A DNA stretch of 7,501 nucleotides from NCBI GenBank assembly GCA_003533405.1, contig DQDL01000118.1, positions 1,120 through 8,620 of the forward strand, in the 5' to 3' direction. A model generated the notes under the pieces. The model was given only the letters and a program-made list of their open reading frames with translations, was not told where the DNA came from and did no database searches. A program made the position numbers and the translations under genes. Below, one piece after another: positions 1-6,549 of this stretch. Positions within the stretch are counted from its first letter, which is position 1; each line of letters starts with the position of its first letter. The stretch is from Clostridiales bacterium. GTDB taxonomy: Bacteria; Bacillota; Clostridia; Oscillospirales; Oscillospiraceae.

Positions 1-652
1 GCACCTGCGACACGCCAAGCACCCTCGACGCCGACTCCTGCGTCATGCCGTGGAAATAGCGAAGATATATCGCTTTTTTCTCCTTTTCGGGTAGCTGCTC
101 GATGGCATGGCGCAGCGACACCTGCTCTATCATGCGCTCCTCACCGTATGTGTCGGTCAGCACATGCTCGAGCGTAAAGCCGTCGTCTCCGTTTTCACGC
201 TGCAAGCTCTCCGCCGGATTTGTCGCAGTCTCGGCAAAGGCTATCTCCTCAGGTGTCAGGCCGGTCTCGGCGGCAATCTCCGAAAGCTGCGGCTCACGGC
301 CGAGGCGCTGCTCAAGCTCGGTGCGCACCGACCGGATGCGCTGCGCCTGCTCTTTGATGCTGCGGCTGACCTTGACTGCGCCGTCATCACGCAGAAATCT
401 TCGTATCTCGCCGGATATCTTCGGCACGGCGTAGGTTGAAAACTGCGTGCCGAAGTTCTCGTCAAAGCCCGCTATCGCCTTTAAAAAGCCGACGCAGCCG
501 AGCTGGTACAGGTCGTCCGGCTCGGTGCCTCTGCCGAAAAAGCGGCGGGCAACGCTCCATATAAGTCCCGAGTTTTCCTCGATGAGCGCTTCCGCCGCCT
601 GCTTGTCCCCGTGTTTTGCTTTGCGGAGATTTTCGACTGTCTGCTCGGTCAT
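1..652 (-). CDS. sigF: RNA polymerase forespore sigma factor sigma-F (SpoIIAC), 3'-truncated by the window edge
   Basis: Sporulation sigma factor that directs early forespore transcription and is held inactive by SpoIIAB. Reading from ATG at 652, 217 codons are visible. Residues about 47-80 carry the sigma-70 region 2 core (DDLYQLGCVGFLKAI, FSTYAVPKI). GEIRRFLRDD and then VKVSRSIKE (about 81-101) are typical of the sigma-F/sigma-G group. Region 3 follows (LGREPQLSEIAAETGLT), and region 4 starts at about 184 (AIEQLPEKEKKAIYLRYF) and is cut at GVSQV, inside the helix-turn-helix. By comparison with the roughly 255-residue Bacillus protein, some 25-40 C-terminal residues lie outside the window. 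The start codon overlaps the spoIIAB stop as ATGA, implying translational coupling. Assignment to sigma-F rather than sigma-G rests mainly on the two upstream partner genes, which define the spoIIA operon. No frameshift is seen in the visible part. Confidence 0.95.
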   Translation of the reverse strand, partial: MTEQTVENLRKAKHGDKQAAEALIEENSGLIWSVARRFFGRGTEPDDLYQLGCVGFLKAIAGFDENFGTQFSTYAVPKISGEIRRFLRDDGAVKVSRSIKEQAQRIRSVRTELEQRLGREPQLSEIAAETGLTPEEIAFAETATNPAESLQRENGDDGFTLEHVLTDTYGEERMIEQVSLRHAIEQLPEKEKKAIYLRYFHGMTQESASRVLGVSQV

Positions 653-1089
653 CGGCGGCCTCGGCGCTGCTTTATCGTGCGCAGCATGGTAACGCTCGTA
701 CCCTTTTGAACATCGGTCTTGACCTTGAGCTTGTCCATGAAGCTTTCCATGATGGTGAAGCCCATGCCGCTGCGCTCCTCGCCGCCGGTGGTGTACATGG
801 GCTGCATCGCTTTTTCAAGATCTTGTATGCCCCTGCCCCAGTCACGGACGGATATCTCAAGCTTTTCGCCGTCAAGTATGCGCAGGCGCATGGTTATCTT
901 GCCGATGCTGTCCGGGTATGCGTGGACGATACAGTTTGTGACCGCTTCCGACACGGCGGTCTTGATATCGCCAAGCTCCTCGAGTGTCGGGTCAAGCTGC
1001 GCCGCAAAGCCCGCTGCCGCCGCTCTTGCAAAGCTTTCGTTTGCGCTATAGCTCGGAAATTCAAGCTTTATGTAATTTGTTACAGTCAT
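649..1089 (-). CDS. spoIIAB: Anti-sigma-F factor and serine kinase SpoIIAB
   Basis: GHKL-fold protein that binds sigma-F when loaded with ATP and phosphorylates SpoIIAA. The 146-residue product aligns by eye with Bacillus SpoIIAB along its whole length. It has NESFAR near residue 17 (Arg22 matches the sigma-contacting Arg20), the N-box EAVTNCIVHAY at 48-58 with Glu48 and Asn52, the ATP-lid segment VRDWGRGIQDLEKAMQPMYTT at 81-101, and ERSGMGFTIMESFMD at 105-119. The ATG at 1089 is chosen over an in-frame ATG at 1110 because GGGAGG lies 7 bases before it and the protein then begins like its homologues. This start overlaps the spoIIAA stop in an ATGA, and the ribosome binding site lies inside the last spoIIAA codons. 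Length and motifs are complete, so it should be functional. Confidence 0.95.
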   Translation of the reverse strand: MTVTNYIKLEFPSYSANESFARAAAAGFAAQLDPTLEELGDIKTAVSEAVTNCIVHAYPDSIGKITMRLRILDGEKLEISVRDWGRGIQDLEKAMQPMYTTGGEERSGMGFTIMESFMDKLKVKTDVQKGTSVTMLRTIKQRRGRR

Positions 1090-1412
1090 GTTGTGACCTC
1101 CCTTTTGCATATAATGTCTACCACACGGTCAATGCCCGCCGCCTCAAGCACCTTGAGCGGCTGACTTTTCGGGCAGTCTATGAACAGTTTGCCGCCGTTT
1201 TCCTTTAATCTGCGGTCGGTCTTTAATATGACCGCTATGCCGGACGAGTCCATGAAGCTGAGCTTTGACATATCAAGCAGCACCTGCCTCGGCAGCGTGC
1301 CGTCTATGGCTTCGGTTATCCCGCTCATGGCCTGTCTTGCGCTGTGATGGTCAAGCTCGCCCTGCAGGGCTATGCAGAGCTTGCCGTCTGCGTATCGTGT
1401 TGATATTTTCAT
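1086..1412 (-). CDS. spoIIAA: Anti-sigma-F factor antagonist SpoIIAA (STAS domain)
   Basis: Unphosphorylated SpoIIAA binds SpoIIAB and frees sigma-F; SpoIIAB phosphorylates it and the phosphatase SpoIIE (not in the window) reactivates it. The 108-residue product is one STAS domain. GELDHHSA at 18-25 matches the Bacillus GELDHHTA, and LSFMDSSGIAVIL at 51-63 contains the phosphorylation loop. Ser56, the first serine of DSSG, corresponds to Bacillus Ser58. The ATG at 1412 is preferred to the in-frame ATG at 1454: it follows GGGGTG (1423-1418) at 5 bases, whereas a start at 1454 would lie inside the valS terminator hairpin. It is the first gene of spoIIAA-spoIIAB-sigF. No convincing promoter was found directly upstream. 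Confidence 0.95.
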   Translation of the reverse strand: MKISTRYADGKLCIALQGELDHHSARQAMSGITEAIDGTLPRQVLLDMSKLSFMDSSGIAVILKTDRRLKENGGKLFIDCPKSQPLKVLEAAGIDRVVDIICKREVTT

Positions 1413-1423
1413 TTTTTCACCCC

Positions 1424-1465
1424 AAACAAAAAACTGGTGCTGTGCTAAATGCACAACACCAGTTT
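1424..1465 (-). terminator. Intrinsic terminator after valS
   Basis: On the minus strand, arms at 1465-1451 and 1445-1431 form a 15-bp stem (AAACTGGTG... with ...CACCAGTTT) with one G-U pair and a 5-base loop. A T-rich tail of six T, one G and three T follows directly (1433-1424). It lies 41 bases past the valS stop and ends only 11 bases before the spoIIAA start, abutting its GGGGTG ribosome binding site. Any spoIIA transcript starting upstream would have to read through it. Confidence 0.9.
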
Positions 1466-1505
1466 ATTAGTTTTTATATGCGGATTTTAATAAAACAGGT
1501 CGAGC

Positions 1506-4127
1506 TTACTTGAGATTTTTAAGGCTTTCCTCAAGATTTTCGATAAGAGCCTCGAGCTTTGCCTTTTTCTCACGCTCGGTATTGACGACTGCCTCGGGCG
1601 CTCTGGAAACGAACTTCTCGTTTGAAAGCTTCGCTATCTGCCCGTCAAGCTGCTTGCGGGCGTTTGCAAGCTCCTTTTCCATGCGAGCCTTTTCCTTCTC
1701 CAGGTCGACAAGCTCCGCCATTGGCATGAACATGCGGGCGTTATCGGTGATAACGGACACCATGCCTTCGGTCGTCTCGGGAAGCTCGGCGATGACGCTT
1801 ATCTCGGAGGCATAAGCTAACTTACAGATAAACTTCTCACCGTCTTTAAATGCCTTGGCCTTGTCGGTCACGATGATGAGGTGGCTCTTTCTGGACGGCG
1901 GCACATTCATCTCCGACCTGCGGGCACGCACGGCCTTGATAGCGTCCATGACCATCTCGAAGTTCACTTCGTCCACGGGGAAATGCAGCTTCTCGTCGTA
2001 TTTGGGGTACTCGGCTATCATGAGTGCCTCGCCCTCGTGCGGCAGCGCCTGCCAGATTTCCTCGGTTATAAACGGCATGAACGGGTGCAGGAGCTTGAGT
2101 ATCTCGGTAAGAACATACAAAAGCACCCTCTGCGCATTTTCCTTTGCCTTTTCATCGTCGCCGTTAAGGCGGGGCTTTGTAAGCTCAATGTACCAGTCGC
2201 AGTAGCTGTCCCAGATAAAGTCGTATATCTTGCCTGCGGCAACGCCCAGCTCAAAGCTGTCCATGTTATCACAGACTTCCTTGATGACCTGATTGAGCTT
2301 TGAAAGTATCCACTTATCCTCGGTCTCAAGCGTTTCGGGCAGGCGGTTATCCTCAACCGTGAGGTTCATCATCACAAAGCGTGATGCGTTCCATATCTTA
2401 TTGCAGAAGTTGCGCATCGCCTCGCACTTTTCGACATAAAAGCGCATGTCGTTACCGGGGCTGTTGCCGGTGATGAGGTTAAAGCGCAGTGCATCGGCGC
2501 CGTACTTTTCCGCCATCTCCAAGGGGTCGATGCCGTTGCCGAGGCTCTTGGACATTTTGCGTCCCTGCGAGTCACGCACAAGGCCGTGGATGAACACGGT
2601 CTTAAACGGCTCTTCCTTCATCTGCTCCATGCCGGAGAAAATCATTCTTGCGACCCAGAAGAAGATGATATCGTAGCCGGTCACCATGACCGAAGTCGGG
2701 TACCAATAGTCAAGCTCGGGGGTCTTGTCCGGCCAACCCATAGTCGAGAACGGCCAAAGTGCGGAGCTGAACCATGTGTCGAGAACATCCTCCTCTTGGG
2801 TGATATTCTTGCTGTGGCAATGTGCGCACTCGTGCGCATCCTCACGGGAGACGGTTATCTTGCCGCAGTCGGCGCAGTACCACGCCGGTATTCTGTGACC
2901 CCACCAGAGCTGACGGGAGATGCACCAGTCGTGGACATTCTCCATCCAGTTCATGTAGGTCTTTGTAAAGCGCTCGGGAACAAACTTTATCCTGCCGTCC
3001 TTGACGACATCGATAGCCGCCTCGGCAAGAGGCTTCATCTTTACAAACCACTGGGGGCTCGTGAGCGGCTCAACGACCGTGCCGCAGCGGTAGCAGCAGC
3101 CGACATTGTGGTTATACGGCTCGACCTTGACGAGATAGCCCTGCTCCTCAAGGTCGGCAACGATAGCCTTGCGGGCTTCATAGCGGTCCATGCCGTTATA
3201 CTTGCCGCCGTTTATTATCTTTGCGTCCTCGTTGATGACGAGTATCTGCTCAAGGTCATGGCGCAGGCCGACCTCGTAGTCGTTGGGGTCGTGGCAGGGC
3301 GTCATCTTAACTGCGCCCGTGCCGAAGCCGAGCTCGACATAGTCGTCGGCGACGATGGGGAGCTTTCTGCCGACGAGGGGCAGGATGGCGTTTTTGCCGA
3401 CAAGGTGCTTATAGCGCTCATCGTCGGGGTGAACGGCAACGCCGGTATCGCCGAGCATGGTCTCGGGACGGGTGGTGGCAATGATAAACTCCTCATCGGA
3501 GTTTTCAATGGGGTATCTTATATGCCAGAAGCTGCCGGGCATGTCCTTGTACTCGACCTCGGCATCCGACAGTGCCGTGCGGCATTTGGGACACCAGTTT
3601 ATAATGCGGTTGCCCTTGTAGATAAGTCCCTTTTCGTACAGCTCGCAGAAGGTCTCACGAACGGACTTGGCTCTCGTCTCGTCCATGGTGAATGCGCTTC
3701 TGTCCCAATCGCAGGACGCACCGAGTACCTTCTGCTGCTCGACGATGCGGTCGCCGTATTTGTTCTTCCAGTCCCAAACACGCTCAAGGAACTTCTCACG
3801 GCCGAGGTCGTAGCGGGAAAGTCCCTCCTTTTCACGCAGATCCTGCTCGACCTTTATCTGCGTCGCAATGCCTGCATGGTCGGTGCCGGGAAGCCAAAGT
3901 GCGGCATAGCCCTGCATCCTCTTGTAGCGGGTGAGGATATCCTGCAGGGTAGAGTCAAGAGCATGACCCATGTGAAGCTGACCTGTTACATTGGGGGGCG
4001 GCATGACGATGGAAAACGGTTTTTTGTTGGGGTCGATAACACCCTTAAAGTAACCGCCGGTCTGCCACATATCATAAATTCTTTTTTCGACCGTACTCGG
4101 GTCATACACCTTGGGTAATTCTTTCAT
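1506..4127 (-). CDS. valS: Valyl-tRNA synthetase (ValRS)
   Basis: Cytoplasmic class I aminoacyl-tRNA synthetase that charges tRNA-Val with valine using ATP. The 873-residue length is normal for bacterial ValRS (Bacillus about 880). It has PPPNVTGQLHMGHAL at 43-57 with the HIGH-type motif HMGH at 52-55, WLPGTDHAGIATQ at 78-90, and an editing (CP1) domain at about 190-345 including TTRPETMLGDTGVAVHP. Cysteine pairs CPKC (179-182), CCYRCG (344-349), CADC (418-421) and CAHC (434-437) suggest zinc knuckles. GRKMSKSLGNGIDP at 522-535 is the KMSKS loop. The anticodon-binding domain follows, then a charged C-terminal coiled coil (about 805-873) typical of ValRS. The ATG at 4127 follows GGAGG at 5 bases. 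The gene has its own promoter and a T-box leader, and ends in a strong terminator. No truncation or missing key residue is seen. Confidence 0.98.
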   Translation of the reverse strand: MKELPKVYDPSTVEKRIYDMWQTGGYFKGVIDPNKKPFSIVMPPPNVTGQLHMGHALDSTLQDILTRYKRMQGYAALWLPGTDHAGIATQIKVEQDLREKEGLSRYDLGREKFLERVWDWKNKYGDRIVEQQKVLGASCDWDRSAFTMDETRAKSVRETFCELYEKGLIYKGNRIINWCPKCRTALSDAEVEYKDMPGSFWHIRYPIENSDEEFIIATTRPETMLGDTGVAVHPDDERYKHLVGKNAILPLVGRKLPIVADDYVELGFGTGAVKMTPCHDPNDYEVGLRHDLEQILVINEDAKIINGGKYNGMDRYEARKAIVADLEEQGYLVKVEPYNHNVGCCYRCGTVVEPLTSPQWFVKMKPLAEAAIDVVKDGRIKFVPERFTKTYMNWMENVHDWCISRQLWWGHRIPAWYCADCGKITVSREDAHECAHCHSKNITQEEDVLDTWFSSALWPFSTMGWPDKTPELDYWYPTSVMVTGYDIIFFWVARMIFSGMEQMKEEPFKTVFIHGLVRDSQGRKMSKSLGNGIDPLEMAEKYGADALRFNLITGNSPGNDMRFYVEKCEAMRNFCNKIWNASRFVMMNLTVEDNRLPETLETEDKWILSKLNQVIKEVCDNMDSFELGVAAGKIYDFIWDSYCDWYIELTKPRLNGDDEKAKENAQRVLLYVLTEILKLLHPFMPFITEEIWQALPHEGEALMIAEYPKYDEKLHFPVDEVNFEMVMDAIKAVRARRSEMNVPPSRKSHLIIVTDKAKAFKDGEKFICKLAYASEISVIAELPETTEGMVSVITDNARMFMPMAELVDLEKEKARMEKELANARKQLDGQIAKLSNEKFVSRAPEAVVNTEREKKAKLEALIENLEESLKNLK

Positions 4128-4140
4128 AACTGCCTCCTTT

Positions 4141-4174
4141 AAAAAAGAAAAAGCGCCCTGATAGATCAGGGCGC
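4141..4174 (-). terminator. T-box regulated intrinsic terminator of the valS leader
   Basis: Arms GCGCCCTGA and TCAGGGCGC (within 4174-4153) form a perfect 9-bp stem with a TCTA loop (formally 10 complementary pairs). A T-rich tract, five T, C, six T, follows at 4152-4141. The 5' arm contains the CCTGA that pairs with the T-box side in the antiterminator, so the two structures are mutually exclusive. It may also end read-through transcripts from degV, which has no terminator of its own. Confidence 0.93.
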
Positions 4175-4374
4175 AATTATATGCGTGGTACCACCTGAAT
4201 TCCGCAAAAAGCGGCTCTCATGGGCTCTGTAACGGGAGCACCCGACCGTGCTTACTTAAATTCACCACGGCAGCTCAAAGCCGACCTTCGGCAAGGCTTC
4301 GGAAAACTTGCACCGACCGTTTTCTCTCTGAACGAAGCGTATTGCCTACTCCTGCTTATCAAAGCTGTTGACTT
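4141..4374 (-). ncRNA. T-box riboswitch, valine (GUC) specifier, controlling valS
   Basis: Leader RNA that reads through its terminator when uncharged tRNA-Val binds. Stem I can be folded by eye on the minus strand. CAGCT (4367-4363) pairs with AGCTG (4275-4271), AAGC with GCTT, GGCAA (4346-4342) with TTGCC, and GCTTCG with CGAAGC; an AAAAC/GTTTT helix closes a GGTCGGTGCAA apical loop. The internal loop has AGTA on its 5' side (4350-4347) and GAAGGTCG on its 3' side, giving specifier GUC (4285-4283) followed by a purine. The T-box core AGGTGGTACCACG is at 4196-4184. In the antiterminator TTCAGG (4199-4194) pairs with CCTGA (4170-4166), leaving the UGGU bulge to bind tRNA ending ACCA. The start is inferred from the promoter. 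Confidence 0.95.
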
Positions 4375-4380
4375 TTGAAA

Positions 4381-4409
4381 ATTATATTATTCTATCTCCG
4401 ATTTGTCAA
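4381..4409 (-). promoter_or_regulatory. Consensus sigma-A promoter of the T-box/valS unit
   Basis: TTGACA (4409-4404) and TATAAT (4386-4381) are separated by exactly 17 bases, a perfect match to the housekeeping consensus. The -35 box begins two bases after the degV stop. Initiation would fall near 4374, a few bases before the first T-box helix. Confidence 0.92.
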
Positions 4410-4411
4410 GA

Positions 4412-5299
4412 TTATTCCTTGCGTTCGTCGCCCCAGAAGAACAGTGCGACCGTGCCCGGACCGGTGTGGCTGCCGATGGTCGTGCCGACATAGTTTATGA
4501 CGACCTTGCCGTTTAACTTGGGGAACTTCTCCTCGATAAGCGCAGCGACAGCCTGAGCGTCCTCTATGCAGGCGGACTGCGAGATAAAGCACTTGCCGGA
4601 ATAGTCAAGGCCGTCCTGAGCGTGCTCCTCCATTCTTGCAACTATCTCCTTGATGACACGCTTTTTGGTGCGGATCTTGTCTCTGGGGATGAGGTGGCCG
4701 CCGTCGTCCATGTTAAGAAGCGGGCAGATGCTCAGCATGGTGCCGAAGAAGCCGGCTGCCTTGGTGATCCTGCCGCCCTTGACATAGAAGGTAAGGTCGG
4801 TGGAGAAGAACCAGTGATGCAGGCGGAGCTTGTTTGCCTCTATCCAATCATGAAGCTCATCGATGCTCTTGCCCTCGTCACGCATATCGGCGAGTGTGTC
4901 CATGATAAGACCGTAGCCGGAGGATGCGCCGAGAGAGTCAACGATGTATATCTTTCTGTCGGGGTACTCTGCCTTGAGCATCTCTGCTGCGGTGCGGGCG
5001 GAGTTGACGGTGCCGGAAATACCGGAGGAAAGGGTCACATGCAGGATATCCTTGCCCTCATCGAGGTAGGGTCTGAAGTGGTCTATGTATTCTGCGACAT
5101 TGACCTGTGCAGTCTTGGTCTCTGCGCCCTCTGCCATCATCTTGTAAAACTCGTCAAACGGGATGGACTGACCGAGGTCGTCAAGATGCTCCTCACCGTT
5201 CAGGAAGTAGTGGAAGCATACATATTTGATTTCTCTTGCGTCAAAGTGCTCCTTTGACAGATCAGCTGTTGAGCAGCAGCTAAGAATATAGTCAGACAT
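4412..5299 (-). CDS. DegV-family fatty-acid-binding protein (FakB-like)
   Basis: DegV-family proteins are soluble two-domain proteins that hold one fatty acid; several act as FakB, presenting it to the kinase FakA for phosphorylation and use in phospholipid synthesis. The 295-residue length is normal. Family signatures are CCSTADLS at 8-15, KTAQVNVAEY at 62-71 (the position of the usual TSQP motif), VTLSSGISGTVNSA at 88-101, YIVDSLGASSGYG at 118-130, FYVKGGRI at 171-178 and the C-terminal IGSHTGPGTVAL at 275-286. The ATG at 5299 follows AGGAG (5310-5306) at 6 bases. No FakA-like kinase is present, so the FakB role is inferred from the family, and lipid choice cannot be read from sequence. It lies downstream of trxA but has its own promoter, overlapped by a large palindrome. 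Confidence 0.93.
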   Translation of the reverse strand: MSDYILSCCSTADLSKEHFDAREIKYVCFHYFLNGEEHLDDLGQSIPFDEFYKMMAEGAETKTAQVNVAEYIDHFRPYLDEGKDILHVTLSSGISGTVNSARTAAEMLKAEYPDRKIYIVDSLGASSGYGLIMDTLADMRDEGKSIDELHDWIEANKLRLHHWFFSTDLTFYVKGGRITKAAGFFGTMLSICPLLNMDDGGHLIPRDKIRTKKRVIKEIVARMEEHAQDGLDYSGKCFISQSACIEDAQAVAALIEEKFPKLNGKVVINYVGTTIGSHTGPGTVALFFWGDERKE

Positions 5300-5321
5300 G
5301 ATTATCTCCTTTTTTTAAAGC

Positions 5322-5352
5322 GTTAGCACCCGTATTATATACGGGTGCTAAC
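5322..5352. repeat. Perfect 14-bp-arm inverted repeat over the degV promoter (CIRCE-like operator candidate)
   Basis: Arms GTTAGCACCCGTAT (5322-5335) and ATACGGGTGCTAAC (5339-5352) are perfect reverse complements separated by 3 bases. On the minus strand the centre contains TATAAT, the proposed degV -10 box. The outer parts TTAGCACCC and GGGTGCTAA resemble the HrcA operator CIRCE (TTAGCACTC-N9-GAGTGCTAA), but each arm differs at one base and the spacing is 11 instead of 9. A hairpin would be stable in RNA, but the downstream tail (GCTTT then A-rich) is poor for termination. An operator is the more likely reading; the regulator is unknown. Confidence 0.7.
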
Positions 5353-5362
5353 ATAATTGCAA
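5334..5362 (-). promoter_or_regulatory. Sigma-A-type promoter of degV
   Basis: TTGCAA (5362-5357, 4 of 6 consensus bases) and a perfect TATAAT (5339-5334) are separated by exactly 17 bases. It lies about 35 bases before the degV start and directly after trxA. The -10 box is in the middle of the inverted repeat at 5322-5352, so a protein bound there should block polymerase. Confidence 0.7.
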
Positions 5363-5378
5363 CAATTAATTAAAGTAA

Positions 5379-5684
5379 TTATCCCAGCATTGTCATAAGC
5401 TGCTCGACCGTGTGCACGCCGACTTCCTTGCTTATCATCTCGCCGTTGCGGAAAACCATGAGCGTGGGGATGCTCATAACGCCGAAGCGCTGGGCGATCG
5501 CAGGCTCGTCGTCAACATCCAGCTTGCAGATCTTGACCTTGCCGCCGAGCTGCTCGTCAAGCTCCTCGAGTATGGGTGCCTGCATGCGGCAGGGGCCGCA
5601 CCAGGTTGCCCAAAAGTCGACCAGCACGAGGCCGGAGGAGGTAACGGAGTCAAAATTGTCCTTTGTAAGATGCATAATAGCCAT
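5379..5684 (-). CDS. trxA: Thioredoxin
   Basis: Small cytoplasmic dithiol carrier that reduces protein disulfides such as those of ribonucleotide reductase and peroxidases. The 101-residue product is a complete thioredoxin fold: LVDFWATWCGPC at 21-32 with the active-site pair Cys29/Cys32 (WCGPC), LDVDDEPAIAQRFGV at 56-70, cis-proline Pro74 in SIPTLMVF, and the C-terminal helix VHTVEQLMTMLG. It also has an extra cysteine at about residue 54 (KICKLDV). The ATG at 5684 follows AAAGGAG (5700-5694) at 9 bases; an in-frame ATG three codons later is less well spaced. It lies 17 bases after trxB, on the same strand and with no promoter visible between, so the pair is probably one operon and TrxB its likely reductase. 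Confidence 0.97.
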   Translation of the reverse strand: MAIMHLTKDNFDSVTSSGLVLVDFWATWCGPCRMQAPILEELDEQLGGKVKICKLDVDDEPAIAQRFGVMSIPTLMVFRNGEMISKEVGVHTVEQLMTMLG

Positions 5685-5701
5685 AATATATATCTCCTTT
5701 G

Positions 5702-6511
5702 TTATAGTTTACTTATATAGTCAACCGCGGCAAGTGCCGCAATGTTGCCCTCGCCGACGGCCTTTGCAAGCTGATACGGTGCGCCAGTGCAATCTCCGGC
5801 GGCGAAAACGCCGTTTATATTAGTTTTGCCGGACAGGCCTACTTTTATGATGCCTCTTTCGCTTTCGATGCCGTTGACCAGACTTTCGGCGGAAAGGGTC
5901 TCTTTCAAGATGAATATGCAGTCTGTTTTTACCGTCTCGCCGTTTACGATGAGCGTGTCGGCCTTGTTATCACCTAGTATCTCGATCTTGCCCCTGCCGG
6001 AGAATACCGAGACCTCGCAGCCTATCTCACGCAGGAATGCAATGTCCTTTTCGGCTTCCTCGCCCTCACCTAAAGCAGCGACTTTCTTGCCCCTGTAGAG
6101 CATTCCGTCGCAGGTGGCACAGTAGCTCACTCCCCTGCCGAGGAATTTTGTCTCGCCCTCGCACAGCGGTCTGCGGCTTATGCCGGTTGCGATGATGACG
6201 GAAAGAGCATCAAAAAAATTGTTTCCGACGGCAACTCCGATGCTCTTGCCCAAGGGCATAACGCTCAAGGCTTTGCCGGGGATAACGGTCGCCGAGCTTT
6301 CCTCAAGCTGACTGCGCATTTTACGCATTATCTGCGCTCCGCTGCCTTCCATGCCCGGGTAATTTGTAATGCTCTCGGCAAGGTAAAGCTTGCTCGTCTC
6401 CGGCGGATTTGCGACAACTCCGACGGTTTTGCCACGGTTCACCGCCGTCAGCGCCGCAGAAATTCCCGCAGGGCCGCCGCCGACTATGAGTATATCAAAT
6501 CTAGCGCTCAT
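5702..6511 (-). CDS. trxB: Thioredoxin reductase-like flavoprotein, short form without the NADPH-phosphate motif
   Basis: FAD enzyme of the low-molecular-weight thioredoxin reductase family, expected to reduce the adjacent thioredoxin. The N-terminal FAD fold has ILIVGGGPAGISAA at 7-20, then VIIATG at 105-110. The redox pair is SYCATCDG at 129-136 (Cys131, Cys134), and the C-terminal FAD motif is GVFAAGDCTG at 234-243. It is only 269 residues, against about 310 for typical TrxB, and the shortfall is in the nucleotide-binding insert. There GEGEEA (148-153) replaces GGGDSA, and VSVFSGRGK stands where VxxxHRRxxxR, which grips the NADPH 2'-phosphate, is expected. This resembles NADPH-independent relatives such as the clostridial ferredoxin-linked flavin thioredoxin reductases; that grouping is inference. 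The ATG at 6511 is preferred over GTG 6523 or ATG 6520, which overlap the GAGGTG ribosome binding site (9 bases from 6511). Confidence 0.88.
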   Translation of the reverse strand: MSARFDILIVGGGPAGISAALTAVNRGKTVGVVANPPETSKLYLAESITNYPGMEGSGAQIMRKMRSQLEESSATVIPGKALSVMPLGKSIGVAVGNNFFDALSVIIATGISRRPLCEGETKFLGRGVSYCATCDGMLYRGKKVAALGEGEEAEKDIAFLREIGCEVSVFSGRGKIEILGDNKADTLIVNGETVKTDCIFILKETLSAESLVNGIESERGIIKVGLSGKTNINGVFAAGDCTGAPYQLAKAVGEGNIAALAAVDYISKL

Positions 6512-6549
6512 AAGGCACATCACCTCTTTTTTTCTCCATTTTATCAGGT

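Noticed and set aside
616..1164. Plus-strand open frames across sigF, spoIIAB and spoIIAA
   Set aside because: All three genes on the other strand are certain from family motifs and coupled starts; these frames show no domain and no ribosome binding site.
1490..1535. A sigma-H promoter for spoIIA using AGGAAA at 1531-1526
   Set aside because: No GAAT-type -10 lies at the required distance; the best candidate (around GTAAG) matches poorly, so it was not annotated.
2586..4118. A 510-codon open frame on the plus strand opposite valS
   Set aside because: It is antisense to an unmistakable, full-length ValRS, has no recognisable domain, and arises because the codon bias of valS leaves few stops in the opposite frame.
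5322..5352. The inverted repeat read as an ordinary trxA terminator
   Set aside because: The stem is strong, but only three T follow it on the minus strand and the next bases are A-rich; on the plus strand there is no T-tract either. The promoter overlap explains it better, though partial termination cannot be excluded.
5322..5352. A bona fide CIRCE/HrcA site
   Set aside because: The similarity is real but each arm deviates by one base and the spacing is 11, not the strictly kept 9. No chaperone gene is nearby, so it is kept only as CIRCE-like.
6512..6523. Upstream GTG (6523) or ATG (6520) as the trxB start
   Set aside because: Both fall in or directly against the GAGGTG ribosome binding site; the ATG at 6511 is spaced correctly and begins like the family.
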